Positions 10,167 through 23,179 of a stretch of 64,000 nucleotides of DNA are shown here, in pieces. Made by a program: the position numbers and the translations under genes. Under the pieces are notes generated by a model, which had not been told where the DNA came from, did not search any database, and saw nothing but the letters and a program-made list of their open reading frames with translations. This stretch comes from Chamaelirium japonicum (lineage: Eukaryota > Streptophyta > Magnoliopsida > Liliales > Melanthiaceae), in assembly GCA_947650365.1 (NCBI GenBank), contig OX393549.1, forward strand, positions 82,190,819 through 82,254,818, in the 5' to 3' direction. The stretch's first letter is position 1, and each line of letters starts with the position of its first letter.

Positions 10167-10311
10167 GATCTCCTCCAATCGGTCAGCCCCGGTTGATGGG
10201 GTCGGCACGCATCACAGCAGCACATGGTTGCTAGAGTGCATTCACTTTTGGTTCGCTAGCCATTGTGCGACTGTGATGCGTGCCAAGCCATCTGACCGAC
10301 TGGAGGAGATC
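10167..10311 (+). mobile_element. foldback MITE, GATCTCCTCC family
   Basis: The left arm GATCTCCTCCAATCGGTCAG pairs with the right arm CTGACCGACTGGAGGAGATC, and an inner arm GGCACGCATCACAG pairs with CTGTGATGCGTGCC. About 145 bases. A right-truncated relative is at 15663-15753 and a third copy at 33144-33263. Confidence 0.85.
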
Positions 10312-10745
10312 TGAACTTGGGGTTTGATCGCGACGTTGGGCAACGGGCCATATTGAGACAGACTGTAGGGTGGGCTTGGCTGGCTATGGGCTTGAGTGGG
10401 CTATGAACTATGACACTTTTGTCAAATCTCGGCCTAGTTGTAGCCCGGCCGAGCCAACCAATATATCTGCCCATGCGTATGGGCTTTCGGTAGGATTTTG
10501 TTGGACTAGTGAGCTCTGTGAGAAAAACCCGAGAGCAGTTCTTCCAGCCTCCTCAAATCTCAAGATCATCTTCCGACCTGATTTGAACAGGAGATCCCAT
10601 TTCCGCTTTTGTTTTTCGGATTCGAGTATAAGCTGAGTTCACTTTGTTCCCTCGGAGTTGTGCCGACGAGGGAACTCAAAGAGTCGACGTTGTATCTCTA
10701 AGATCGGAAGCCGGGAACTTAATTTCTACCAATTACTATTGTTGG
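10312..10745 (+). other. intergenic, no gene seen
   Basis: Flank of the CACTA insertion. A short stem-loop (GTTCCCTCGG / CGAGGGAAC) is at about 10647-10675. Nothing else was recognised. Confidence 0.4.
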
Positions 10746-11180
10746 CACTACACCAAAATCACGATTTTGCAACGCTTATAATTGTTACAATAAATTTTAG
10801 TAACACAAAAAAACCGTTAGGAATACGACATTACAAATATTTGTAACACCTTTTGTAACAGTTATAAGTGTGACAAAATTAGTTTTAGTAACGGTTATAA
10901 GCATTACGTTTCTTTCGCAACGGATGTTCAGAAGCAAATTCATCCTCATTCGTAACACTTAGAATCGTTACAAACATTAGTAACGGTACATATCTTACGG
11001 ATATAAATGTTAGATATTATTTGTTACTAAACATTACTAACAGTTATAAGCGTGATTTATGTATTCTGTAACAGATCCAAGAAGCAAAAACTCCTCACAT
11101 ATTAATTCGATTTGTAACACTTATAACCGTTACAAAATTTAGTAACGATCAATATCTAACAATTATATCCGTTACGAATA
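10746..11180 (+). repeat. CACTA left terminus and subterminal repeats
   Basis: After the terminal inverted repeat, a motif of the type GTTATAAGCGTTAC / GTAACGGTTATAAGC recurs many times in both orientations. In this superfamily such arrays are binding sites for the TNPA/TNP1 protein. That role here is inferred. Confidence 0.8.
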
Positions 11181-11221
11181 ATATGTATTATTATTTTAAT
11201 AATTCTCTTGGCTATCAAGAA

Positions 11222-11760
11222 AACTATTGAAGCATTAATAAAATACTAGTGGTACAATAAACAAATACAAGGCTATATAAATAAGTACTAGTGGTACAAT
11301 AAACAAATACAAGGCTATATTGTATCCACAACTGAGATAAGTATATAATCAAATTCAGAGTTTTATGTCTCCAAATTGACCACACCATATATTCACAACT
11401 GAGATAAGTACATAATCAAGTTCAAAGCTTTAAGTCTCCAAATTGACCATACACACTACTAGCTAGCACATAGACATAGCAGCCGCAGACTACTAGAGAG
11501 ATAGATACCAATACTTAGAGTAGCAAGGAAACAAATAAGTGTTCTGAACATCAAAAGCCCACCCGCAGCCCCACCACTTGCACCAGCATGGAAACCAGCA
11601 ACAAACCTGCAATTTTAAAAAATAAGAGTGAAGATTAGTATCATAATCTTTAAATTGACCATACCATATACCCACAACTGCGATAAGTACATAATCAAGT
11701 TCAGAGCTTTAAGTCTCCAAATTGATCATACACACTACTGGCTAGCACATAGAATTAAAA
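11222..11760 (+). repeat. direct duplications inside the CACTA element
   Basis: A unit containing ACTAGTGGTACAATAAACAA occurs twice in tandem (about 11248 and 11288). A longer block (ACAACTGAGATAAGTA to GACCATACACACTACT) occurs three times, at about 11325, 11395 and 11670. Non-coding. Confidence 0.75.
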
Positions 11761-11869
11761 TTGTTGTGCTTATAATGGAGATGAAAAATGCTTGGCCTTA
11801 TCACTTCTTGCATCAATATAGAAGACCAATAGGTCATAAGCAATTCGCTAAGAAAACCCAACTAACAAA

Positions 11870-12050
11870 ATGTAGGATGGAAGGAAGAATGGGAGTGGAT
11901 TAGTGGGATTACCCTTCCCATTATAGCCCTTGTTTTTTAAATGGATAAATACGATTCAATTGATTATTGACAAAGAGAAGGAAAAAATGGGAAACAAAAA
12001 GTAGGATGAAAGGATTAATGGGTTAGTGGGATTTATGAATTATTCTACTC
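11870..12050 (+). repeat. dispersed repeat shared with 39775-40045
   Basis: Contains AGGATGGAAGGAAGAATGGG and TTATAGCCCTTGTTTTTTAA, which recur twice in the AT-rich block near 39.8-40.0 kb outside the CACTA element. Its nature is unknown. Confidence 0.6.
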
Positions 12051-12847
12051 CATTTGTCCCTATCTATGAACATCCTCCATCATTGAGAACGTCTTTAATT
12101 CATCTCTCACATCTTACCATACAAATTCTGAAGTGAAATAGTAAACAAATCCCGATAAAAATTGCTTTTAAAAAATCATCCAAAACCCTTCAATGATTTA
12201 CTTTTCTTACCCAAATTAATAGCCAAAAAGATGGCATTACTAAATGGAAATACAAAAGGTACTAACCTGAATTCATGGGAGTGCCTTGCGGTGTGAGGCT
12301 ACTCATATCGGCTGAGACAGAGGCATTTCTATGAAGCTTTGGCATGTCATTGGTGCCATCAAATCCCCTGAAATGAAGGAACATGAAATGAATAATTGAC
12401 AGTATCTAACAGGTGAATGAATTGCTCATATATGTGTATCGATAACTCTACATGCATTAGAATCAGAGGTCTGGAAAGACAAAAAAAATATAGAAAAATA
12501 TGGTAGTATCTACCGACCTTAAGTGAAAAGTCAGTTATATCTAGCAACAATAATTTAGCCTCGAAATAATGGGCTAGAGCCTTTGCAAGCATCTGCTGGT
12601 AGAGTTCTGCAAATGAGACTCACCATAATTAGTTTCACAGCTATAAAATAGACATTAGACACCAAATACTTCTAGTTAATACATGTGGTCATTGCGAAAA
12701 ATAAACGGAGATATAACTATGTTATAAATTTGAAGGAAAAAATAATAATCAAGCCCCTAAAGCCTATATATACAATAAAGATAAAAGATACATGCTTTTA
12801 TAAGAAAAAAAAAAATGGGGTATTGAAAATAAACAAATACCTCAAAA

Positions 12848-14508
12848 TTACTGTATTTGCAGTCTGGCTTCAAGCCAAATCAAAAAACCACCTTCAACTA
12901 AACCTTGCATCAGAGTATAGCCATCTTGGGGACCGTCATAAATGAGAGCTTGTCCAACCAGTACTTCCTCGACATATACTTTTTTTTCACCGAGGCTCAC
13001 TTTTCTACCATGACAAATTTCACTAGTTTGATCAGTCACAACATACCTCTTAGCCACTGATCTACCATCTCTATCCAATAAAATGACCTTAGGATTGGTA
13101 GACGACCCATAAGGACGATTCAAAGTTTCCAAAATTGGAGCCAAATTTATAGGTGTAATCGGTGTTGTTCGACTAACTGAATTGGAACCAACTTCAGTTC
13201 TAGGCGTAGTCACCTGATTGGGCGCTCGGCATCCCAGTTACATGATTAAGCACAACCTGCGATGCAATGAATAACAAATATATATGCATAAGATATATCG
13301 TATTAACTGTATGTAAGAATAGTTGCAATTACAAACTCACCGATAATACACCCTCAAATTTGGTTAGGGTGCATTTGACCTCAGCCACAATATCAGCCTT
13401 CATCTCATCATAAGATGTAGATTTTGATTGTTCAAGTACTGTCGTCGCAACAGCAGTATGTTGTAGTTGCTTCTTAGAGATATGGGAGCCAACTGCACGA
13501 ATTTTTCCCATTTTATCCCCCCCAAAGACCTCTGTCAGTTCATCCAAGTCGAGGTCTAGCAGACTCGAACTACCACCACTACTCATGCTTGTATTTTTTC
13601 TTTTTTCTCCGGCAGCCTTTACTAGTTCCTGTAATTTTCACATAGGAAAGAGTATTGGTAACAGTAGTTCATAAGTATATGCAAAAGTAAAATGCAATTA
13701 TACTCACATATTTTTCACGAGCACTCTCCAACACAGTCCCATCAGTACGTTCATGTCCTTTATACCAATCATCTATACGCGTAATTTTTTTTGTAGGATC
13801 TTTTTTTTGCTGTACAAAAAATTAACATTAGTTATAAATATATTGTCATTATAATTTTATTGTATAGGGTATATACACACCAGAGTATGATGAATTCGGG
13901 CATAAGAGGACCGCCCAAGAGTATGGCCGACCGTATTCTTCTGTCTATTTTGTGAGTTTTTCGCATTCGCTTCTTTTACTTCACGCTTGTCCTCACGGGC
14001 GACGAAATTTGTCCAATGACCCGGATCAATACCGGGTGGGCATGTTGTTATAGCTGCTTCTAAGCTTTCAATATTTTTTAAAAATTCTTTCCGATATGTC
14101 GCTTTCATTGTCCTAAACTTTTGGGGAAATGCCTTCTCCAATAAAGAACGAGCCAGTTCTGGGGCAATATTTAATTCAAATTCACCCTATCAAAAGTAGT
14201 CTAGTTAGGTTGCACCATATGAAATGGTAAGGAAATAAGCAAATAATGCTAATGTTATTCCATTACAAATAAGTAAACATTACCATCAAAGCATTCCAAA
14301 CATCGTCCTTGAAGTTCTTTGGCACTAGCCTCCAGTCCTTGATATCAATAAGGACATGAGATCGAATGAAGTGTCCAATACGTGTACTCCATTTACTCGC
14401 ATTTTTACCCACAACGGCGCCGTCAGGTTGGATTTCGATGGGTAACTTTATGGTGCTACCCGTTGATTGTGTACCTTGGGGCTGACTAGTTGGATCACTT
14501 GATGCCAT
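12848..14508 (-). CDS. Ptta/En/Spm (TNP1/TNPA-like) CACTA protein
   Basis: The second CACTA gene; the family binds subterminal repeats and works with TNP2. Exons I can trace by in-phase GT-AG sites: 14284-14508, 13881-14186, 13708-13809, 13341-13628, then a last exon ending at 12848. Signatures of the plant transposase Ptta family: FPQKFRTMKATYRKEFLKN, CPPGIDPGHWTNFV, NRQKNTVGHTLGRSSY, QKKDPTKKITR and GHERTDGTVLESAREKYE. The start is the ATG at 14506-14508 (MASSDPTSQ). The last exon (about 13259 to 12848) needs a +1 shift near 13215 to connect its start with the C-terminal part (NPKVILLDRDGRSVAKRY to EARLQIQ). Either the splice site differs or the copy is frameshifted. Exons 1-4 show no stops. 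Confidence 0.8.
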
Positions 14509-14519
14509 TGTATTCACCT

Positions 14520-17500
14520 AATTTTAGAGTGGACAAAAATATAGACAATGCAATTTGATTCAATTGTTGTTGTAAATGCAAATAAAAAAAATTATAAAAA
14601 TTCTGATTGGCCTCAAGCACATCTGTACATCATCAAAACCTTCAAAGTTGCAGTGTATTCCAAATAGACATTGACACAACCATCTAATTCCAGCAATTGC
14701 AGAACTAATTGAAGTGACAATAAGTCATCATCATCAAGCAGTCGAGGCCCTCAACTCATGATGAGAGCTGTTATACCGTGCGGATGGATGTCAGGTTTGC
14801 TGATATTTGGTATAGTGTGACTTACGGTGTTCAAAGAACCGAGTTGAGAAGCTAAACCTGCAAAATTAATAAATCTGGAGTGAATTCTTGTACGAAGAGG
14901 CAGAAAGACACCATCAGACACATACACTATTTGAAAAACATAATTGAAAAGCTAAACCACTGGCAGAACTAACAGAGCAAGAGAGAGATATTGCTACCAT
15001 TAAAACCATGACTATTATTTCGTCCAAAGTGATCTATGCTTGACTACTGATAGAAAGCAACAACATGATGATTACTAAAAACTTGAAAGAAAATTTACAT
15101 ATTGCAATATAAAATACTTTAATATGGCATATCGGTCAGATCTTCACCCAAAGGATTTTGAAGTACCGACAACATAATCTGAAGAACAAGTTGTGCTCTT
15201 CTTGACATTAGGAGAAACGATATAATAGCATGAAATAGGATGTAGTTACATGTATCTTGTTCATTTAAACCATAAGAATATCATTTATAAGAACTAACTA
15301 CCTATGATGAAAAATTCACTCTCTTGTATGTAGCTAAACCATTAGGCAGATGCAGATTCTACAGCACAGTTGTTCTTAGTGAACAACTTGTTCATGCCCC
15401 CAATGCAAACATGATAGCCTTCTGAGCTGCCATAGGTGACTGCCATCCCAGCAGCCACACCAACTCACAGCCCATTAATGTTTCCTGCCCTTTGGTAAAG
15501 TCTACCCCAACCTTCTGAGCTGCCATAGGTGACTGCCATCCCAGCAGCCACACCAACTCCTGCCCATAGGCGTCTATGCATAGCCAACGACATTGGACAT
15601 TAGCAATACAACTTTTATTTCAACTGAGTATCAAACCAATCAAACCCAGGAAAAAAGAGATCAGATCTCCTCCAGTCGGTTGGCCCAGCGCGCATCACAA
15701 CCGCACGCGGTCACTGGAGTGCATTTCACTTTTGGGTCGTCAGCCATTGTGCCAGAAAATGTAGAGGTTAGCACCTTTCAACCTTCTATTACAAAATTTA
15801 TAGTGGCAGAAATAAGATTAAAAATTTGTGATGTGTGCAATATAGGATTTTGAAGTTCTCGTTTCTTTTTTTTTAAAAAAATTCTTCTGAAGGTTTTGGT
15901 GAAGTCCAAGAGGATTCCTTGCTCAAGATCTCTTCTTTGTTGTATTAAGATTTTAACATAATTGAGTCTTACTTGGCTGAAATTGAGGCACATCTAAAAA
16001 ACATAGAGACATGGAAGTTGCAAATCATGAGAAAATCTTCAAACAATTGATCCTTAGTTTTATATGTTTTCGTTGTTATGAACAGAATGTTGAGTTGGAT
16101 TCGATCTCTGAGTGTCCAATGGCTGATATGTTATGAAAATGAGCATCGTAACAATATTCACCGATTTTTTGAAAAATTCGCAAGTAATTCACGAATTTAA
16201 AGCCAAACAAATTGTTTTCCGAATTATTTGGTACGCATACTTGCAATATGTGTAACTTGTCAACTCATTTCTATCCAAGCCATACATTAACAGAATAAAA
16301 ACCGGGATGTGAGAATTGTTGGCCCTGATGGGGAAATCCTCCTATCACATTAATTACTCACCCTCTTTTCTAAAACCGCTTCATCTCCTTGCTATTCTAT
16401 TCACAGTAAAAAGGAGGGTTCATTCAATATCGATTCCTCCGTTTTAGGTTTATGTTAGCAAAGATAGTACGATAATGATTTTGATCACCGGTTTTCCAAA
16501 GGCACACTTAGGTGGATGCTAGGAGATTTTAAATGCAAATGTGAATCCATTCTCATAAAGCATAAAGCCAACTTATACTTACTAACATGATGCACCACAA
16601 TGAGTCCCAACCATGCTTATAATCATACTATATGAGTATATGTAACAGCCAACATTGGACACTATTCAGTGATACACCACTATCTCCAACAGTCATATGG
16701 CAAACCAAATAGGAATCTCAAAATTCTCATTCATTTTCAAGGACCTTTGTGAAAACGAATGGCGATCAAATCATACATTCTTCCCTGACCTCCATACTGT
16801 ATACTAATGGGGTAAAAAGGGAGACAGTGCATCATAGGGGAATTCACCATTGTGAATAGGATATTTCTTGGTATCAAATGAAATTATGCTCAGAAAGCCG
16901 AACCAATAGCATCTAACATCCTGCTATCTAGAGAATTTAATTTTCACCTTAACAATACTAAGAGTTTCCTACTGTTGACACTTATTTGATTCATGTTGGA
17001 TCAATTGTAAAATTTTGTAACCACTGCTCAATAGATACAAAGGAGTAAAAAGACTCACAAGTCATCCAAAACCATAGTCGAAGTGTTAACATTTAAAGCT
17101 CAAGTCGGACCTGCTAAGAGAACTAGCAACAGTGTAACAGATGATAAATAAATTTGCTCACGATGAGGCAAATAAGCAATACCTTCAGAATTACATAGAT
17201 GATAAATAAATTTGCTCACGATAATAGCCATAAATAAGTGCCAATGTGTTGTCACCTCAAGTGGGCACTAACGGTGCCGAACAATAGCTTTCTCTTGCTA
17301 GTACCAACAAGCTGAAAATCTATGGTCAAGATATATATAGGCACAGCATGCATCGTGGAAAGGATGGGTGACCGTGAGGCCAAGTCAACCATCAAAAACT
17401 AAGAGATGGTGAAGATAGAGCGACATGTGTCAAATGATTCATGATGGCGGTGACGTCGTAAAAAGGTTTGAAATGATAACGCAAAGAAGAAACGTGTTGT

Positions 17501-19530
17501 ATCTGGTCATGCATCAAAGGTAAGTGAAAGTAACCAGGCTCCAAATGAAATGGTTTTGACGGCATCAAACTTGTTATATCTATGATAGTTGTTTTTTCTT
17601 CTCCGAGCCCTTTTTCTTGTTATACTTCTTGTACAACTTCTTATTTTTCTTTTTCTTTCATGTTTATCTGCTGTAAAACATTTCTGTTACTGTTTTTCCA
17701 GCGACAGTCACAAACAGACCTGAAATCCTTCCTACTTCTTCTCCAACCAATATCCTAAATCTGCAAGGCATCAGCCATCATGGACCTCCAATACCCTATT
17801 ATTTACTTGTCTAGCTCATTTGTACATATCAAATTTCTAATCTGCTGTCAAATTTTATTCTAAAAATCTCATCCGTAAGCACCACAAATCATCAAAAAAC
17901 CATCATCATTAACTCATAGCTAGTTTAACCATCAAAACAGTGGATTCAGTTCAATTTCGACTCAAAACCATCAGATCACAGTCTTCTATCTGTAGGAATC
18001 TGGGACAGCAGACTTAATTTCCATATTCCAGATACTTCCCTGCTTGTGAACCCAAATTCCTGGAGAGGGCAAGACTGTGATGGAAAGTACCAGAACGAAA
18101 ACTGAAGGGACCAGAAACTCCATTATTTGCAAGTTTAATCTCCAAAGGATGCTCAAGAATCAAAAGAACTCCTGTGTAGTAGATTATATATGGTTGAAAA
18201 AAGATACAAGTAGTCCTTTGAGTAATACGGCACGACAGACACCAAAAGGGTTGAAGTTGACCCCATTTGATTGGTAAAACAAAAAATTATAATAATGATA
18301 GGGACATAATCAATGTAAACCCATAAAATGGAAGAATTGACAGTCGAGGATAACGGGTTGAAAACGACCTACCCTCATAAAATCTCACGTTCGAAGTATA
18401 GTTAGATTTTGTGGTTACTGCTACTTTTCACCCAACCCAAGAACATGCAGTGAAACATACATATGGGAGGAAAAGAAACAAGAAACAATAGAGGATGGGA
18501 ACCAACCATAGTTTCAAGGAGAGGAGGCACAGTACACAATCGATCGTTAGGCTGTGTGATTCAGAAGGAATGCAAGTTTTTACAACAGGAAAAAATCCCT
18601 TGGTGTGATGGTAATGAATTGCATGAGTATTTGTTCACTGTACTTCCTTGTTAGACCTTGAGAATAGTGATTTAGTGTACAACCCACATCTAACATCAAT
18701 TATTTTTCAGAAATCATCAGGAGGATTTTTTTTTTTTTTTGCCAAACAATCATCAGGAGGATTAGATCAAACAAAAACTGCTTCGGATGAAACTACAGAT
18801 AATAGTAAAATCATTTATCGCAAAAAATTATTTTTTTAGAAATTTATTTTGCAAAATAGTACTGAAAACTGATTTGAAACCTGATCAAACTTCTAGATTT
18901 GATCTGGATTTTCTCGTCATCTAAAGGCAGTGGATTTCTTGTTAAGAATCCCATAATCACTCAAAGTACCGGACCTTGTTTGCTGGTCCTTTCTAAGCCA
19001 ATTTCTAGAAATATCTGACAATCGACTAGATTTAATTTTCTGATAATTCTAGCATTGATCAGATAACCTCTTGCACCTAACTTTTACTATGAACTTATGA
19101 TTTTATTTTGATCTCTGCAAGGATTCACTTTGGTTATTTAATATGGCAGTTCAACAAGATATCAGTTGCCTGTTAACACTGGAATATCATCTCTACCAAA
19201 CATAAACTAAGATAAAAGATTAAAAAAAACAATTGGCTGAAGGTGGCATAATTATAAGCATGTCATAGGTACAACACAACAAAGGAAAAACATACAAGAT
19301 ATAAAATGCTATGTAGAACATAAAAAAAAATCATGGAATTGAAGTCACCTCTACGGATTTTATCAATTTACCATCAGTTATATTACAAGCAATCTTCAAA
19401 ATCTGATCAACATCAACATCCAAACCTGCATGTGAAACATCAATTCCACTATCAAAAATAGAAACATCAATTCCACTATCAAGTTCATGAAATAGACAAG
19501 CATACATTATCTTGCCTTATTACAATTATT
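14520..19530 (-). other. CACTA interior between the two genes, no gene seen
   Basis: About 5 kb of AT-rich sequence without a supportable coding region. It contains a 93-base-spaced direct repeat (15418-15560, the TTCTGAGCTGCCATAGGTGA block), a truncated foldback MITE (15663-15753) and a doubled AGATGATAAATAAATTTGCTC at about 17139 and 17198. The small open frames have no signatures. It could hold decayed captured host sequence, but I see none. Confidence 0.5.
15663..15753 (+). mobile_element. right-truncated GATCTCCTCC-family MITE
   Basis: Matches the left two-thirds of the MITE at 10167-10311 (AGATCTCCTCCAGTCGGTTG, then ATTTCACTTTTGGGTCG, GCCATTGTGC) and stops before the right arm. It lies inside the CACTA element. 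Confidence 0.7.
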
Positions 19531-19534
19531 ACAA

Positions 19535-22500
19535 TTAGCGTTGTGTCACCAATAAGGGTTTCAAAGTAGGTTGGTCTTCAAGTGTGGATTGGAAGACCGT
19601 TGGTTCATCTAGCTCGTCGACTCGACTAGTCAATCGTCTCGGTGAGTGTATGACCACCCACCAATCTGGATTTTTTAGATCTTTTGAATAAAACACTTGA
19701 CTTGCCTCGGAGGCAAGAATGGCCGGCTCGTCTAACGGTGTAGTAGCACTCTTTAGCTTATTAAAATTGACTAGCACCAAGTTAGAGTCTGGACAGAGTT
19801 TACAACCATTAGTTTTATCCTCCACCCTCACCCAGTCGCAATAAAAGATAACCTCCTTGAACTCCGTATAGTCCAGCTCGAATATCTCTTTGATAACCCC
19901 ATAGTACATGGTCGATGCGTCGATAGGGTTTTTGTCTTTCCTACTTGCCGTAAACGTAGTAATTGCCTTCATGCAAACACCACTATCTTGTGTCGCAACA
20001 GTATCATCGTGAAACTTAGTAGAGAAGACAAAACCATTAACACGGTACTTTCTAAAAGTTTTAGCCTGGAACAATGGACCCTTAACCAAACGCCACAACG
20101 TTGAGTTTGTGAAACCGGCCTTCAACAACTGTAGAATAAAAATAAAATATCATAATTAAAAAGTGAACATAACTACAGCCCCAAAGGTAATATATTAGTA
20201 TTTTATCAAATAAACTAATACCTTGTCATATAACCAAACGATAAATTCTGTCTGGATCTCTACTTCGGTTTTTGCTATCCCTTTTCCTTGACCACGGATA
20301 TTTGATTGTAAGGACGAGCGATATTCACTATAATTCATGCATATAAGTTTTACTATGAGTATTTACGACCTACGAAATAAATAGATTATCAATCCAAACA
20401 AGTGAAATAAAACGAACCTGTAGTATTCATCAAGTTCATCGACTTCTACTCTAAAGAGTACCCATCTACGAATTTGTATAAATTATTCTGGGCATAGCAT
20501 CACAGTCTTACCGTCAAGCAAAGGCCCTTCACCACTATACTCACCATTATCATCTAGAAAGGCCTCACGAGTAGATTTATGATTTCCATCTCGTAGATTT
20601 GGCATGTATTCCATGGCATACCTAACGGATTCAGAAACAAGATAGGATTCTGCAATGGACCCTTTAATATATCGTTTATTGCTCGGTATGTCTTTGCACT
20701 CCTTCATTGCCCTAATTAAGTTAAAAATTCAAAAATTATATTTATTAGTTTCGTTAACAAATATGCAGTTAATAATATAAGATATGTAGGTTACCTTTCA
20801 AAAGGATACATCCATCGATGTCTAGTGGGTCCACAAATCAAAGCTTCATCAGCAAGATGCACTATTAGATGGATACTGATATCAAAAAATGATGGTGGAA
20901 AATATTTTTCCAATACACACAATGCCTCTGCAACCATGTATTTAGCCTCTTGAATTTCCTTACGAATTAAGACCTTCGAGCACAATAGGTTGAAGAATAA
21001 GCTTATTTGGTGAATAGCTCATCGTAAGTCACGGTGTTTCGGAAAGGCATACTGAAACAATACGGGTAGCAAATATTGCATAATGACATGATAATCATGA
21101 AACTTCAATGCGTGCAAACCAGGTGGTTAAAGAGTGACAATGTTGCTTAGATTAGACGAAAAACCTGAGGGGAGCTTCAAGTCTTTTAAAATTTGGCAAA
21201 AGTGTTTCTTCTCATCTTTATCCAGAATAAATGGAACTATCGGTTTTATCTGTTTCCCAGTAGCCTTGTCTGTTTGCATCCATTGGCCACTGTGCATGCC
21301 CATCTTTCTTAAGTCCTCTCGTGCATTTATTGTATCCTTAGTTTTGTCCTTTTTATCTAGTATCGTGTTTATTATATGTTCTGCAATATTTTTCTCAGTG
21401 TGCATCACATCAATGACATGATGAACTCGATGGTGAATCCAATATTCGAGATCAAACAAAATAGATCTCTTATACCACGCTTCAGTAACTTCATCACCAT
21501 CACCACCACCATCATCATCAGCGGTATCAAGTTCATTCACCTCAATTCTCTTCTGCTTCCTGCCAAAACTTTTTTGAATCTTACCTGGTACATAGTGGAC
21601 GTGACTTAACGTTTGCAAAAGCGCTTGTCCATTTAACCGTTTTGGAGGAGGCTTATCTTCTATCATCCTAAGTCCCAAATACTTACCATTTCTGAATGGA
21701 TGAATCATCTTAAGGAACATACAGTAGTTTGTATAAACATCCTTCCTGCCATTAGGTAATCGAACGGATGGAGTTTTGTCACCACAAACAGGACAAGCTT
21801 TGTAACCATGTGTTACGCAACCAGACAAATTTCCATATGTAAGAAAATCATGAATACCCCACATTAGCATAGCTTTCATCGTGAAATGTTCCTTTTTATA
21901 CATGTCATAAGTCAGCACTCCTTCATCCCAAAGTTGCTTCAACTCATCTACAAGTGGTTCGAGAAAAACATCAATATCTTGACTCGGTGCCTTTGGCCCT
22001 GGTATCAATAAAGACAACATTTGGAACTCTGATTTCATACATAGCGAAGGTGGAAGATTATAAGGCACCATGATGACAGGCCAACAACTGTAACTAGTGG
22101 ATTGAACACCACGTGGATTAAACCCATCTGTTGCAATTGCAAGCCAAACATTACGCCCTTCCTTAGCAAAGTCTGGCCATCTATCTTTACACAATTTTCA
22201 TTGTCCTGAATCAGCTGGATGTCGCATATAATCCCATGAAGATTTTGCTCGATTATGCCATGTCATGTCGTGTGCTATCCATGGTATAGTATATAACCTC
22301 TTGAGTCTTGGAATTAAAGGAAAATATCTCAATACTTTATTAGTTTCTTTCAATTTTTTCTTACCCGATTTTCCCTCTTTCACTTTAAATCTAGGTGTTC
22401 CACATTGAGGACACTCTGTTGCATTTTCATACTGTTTCCAATATAATATGCAGTCGTTCGTGCATGCATGAATGCACTTGGCCTTCATCCCTAGGTCTTT

Positions 22501-23175
22501 CAGCATTTCCTTCATTACTGGATACTTATCTGGCAATGTGTTTTCTTTTGGTAACCACTTCCTTAACATGGTTAAGAGTGCAGTAACACTAGTCCCTGAC
22601 CAACCAAATTGTTTCTTTATGTTATGTAGCTCCACAATTGCAGAAAGAGTTGTCTCAATACCCTCACAGGACGGATATAATTTTTCTTCTGCTTTTTTCT
22701 TATAATCACTGTACCTCTTATCTAAGTTTGGTTCGGGAATATATGGTTCTTCCAAATCAATGGTCTGATCACCATCGCCTCTATAAGTATTGCTATTTAT
22801 TCCTTCGTGCACTTCATAACAAGCATCAACAAGGTTTCCTATCCCAAGGCCTCCATCCTCAATGTTTTCGTCCTTAATATTTTCTTTTTCAGCTATTTTA
22901 ACTGTTAGATGCTGCATCGAATTTTTAGATGGTCTCTCCCCATGTAAAGCCCATATGCGATATAACGGATCTATGGAGTTCACGACCAAATGTTGTTCAA
23001 CTTCTTCAAACGTTGCTCTTTTTCTATTTCGGCACTTCTTACATGGACAAGGACAAGTAGACAATCCATCACTGTTTGCTTTTGCAAATTCAATAAAATC
23101 TTTAACCCCCTCAGTATACTGAATGCAAATTCTGTTTTTTTCATACATCCAATCTTTCTGAATTGGTCGCGACAT
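19535..23175 (-). pseudogene. CACTA TNP2-type transposase, four nonsense codons
   Basis: Transposase gene with four exons at 20795-23175, 20418-20711, 20222-20327 and 19535-20128. All three introns have GT-AG ends, and the phases join to exactly 1125 codons. Order of domains: N-terminal transposase-associated Cys-rich zinc-finger-like region (CPCPCKKCRNRK, about residues 40-51), TNP2 core (CPQCGTPRFK, SCWPVIMVPYNLPP, ACPVCGDKTP, KNIAEHIINTILD), then a TNP2-associated C-terminal domain (KGSIAESYL, RRWVLFRV) and a DUF4216-like end (TQDSGVCMKA, MYYGVIKEIFELDY, ILASEASQVFY). In-frame stops lie at 22198-22200, 21127-21129, 21019-21021 and 20483-20485, and no frameshift is found. The copy is therefore inactive by point mutations. 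The start is the ATG at 23173-23175. Confidence 0.9.
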
Positions 23176-23179
23176 TCTG

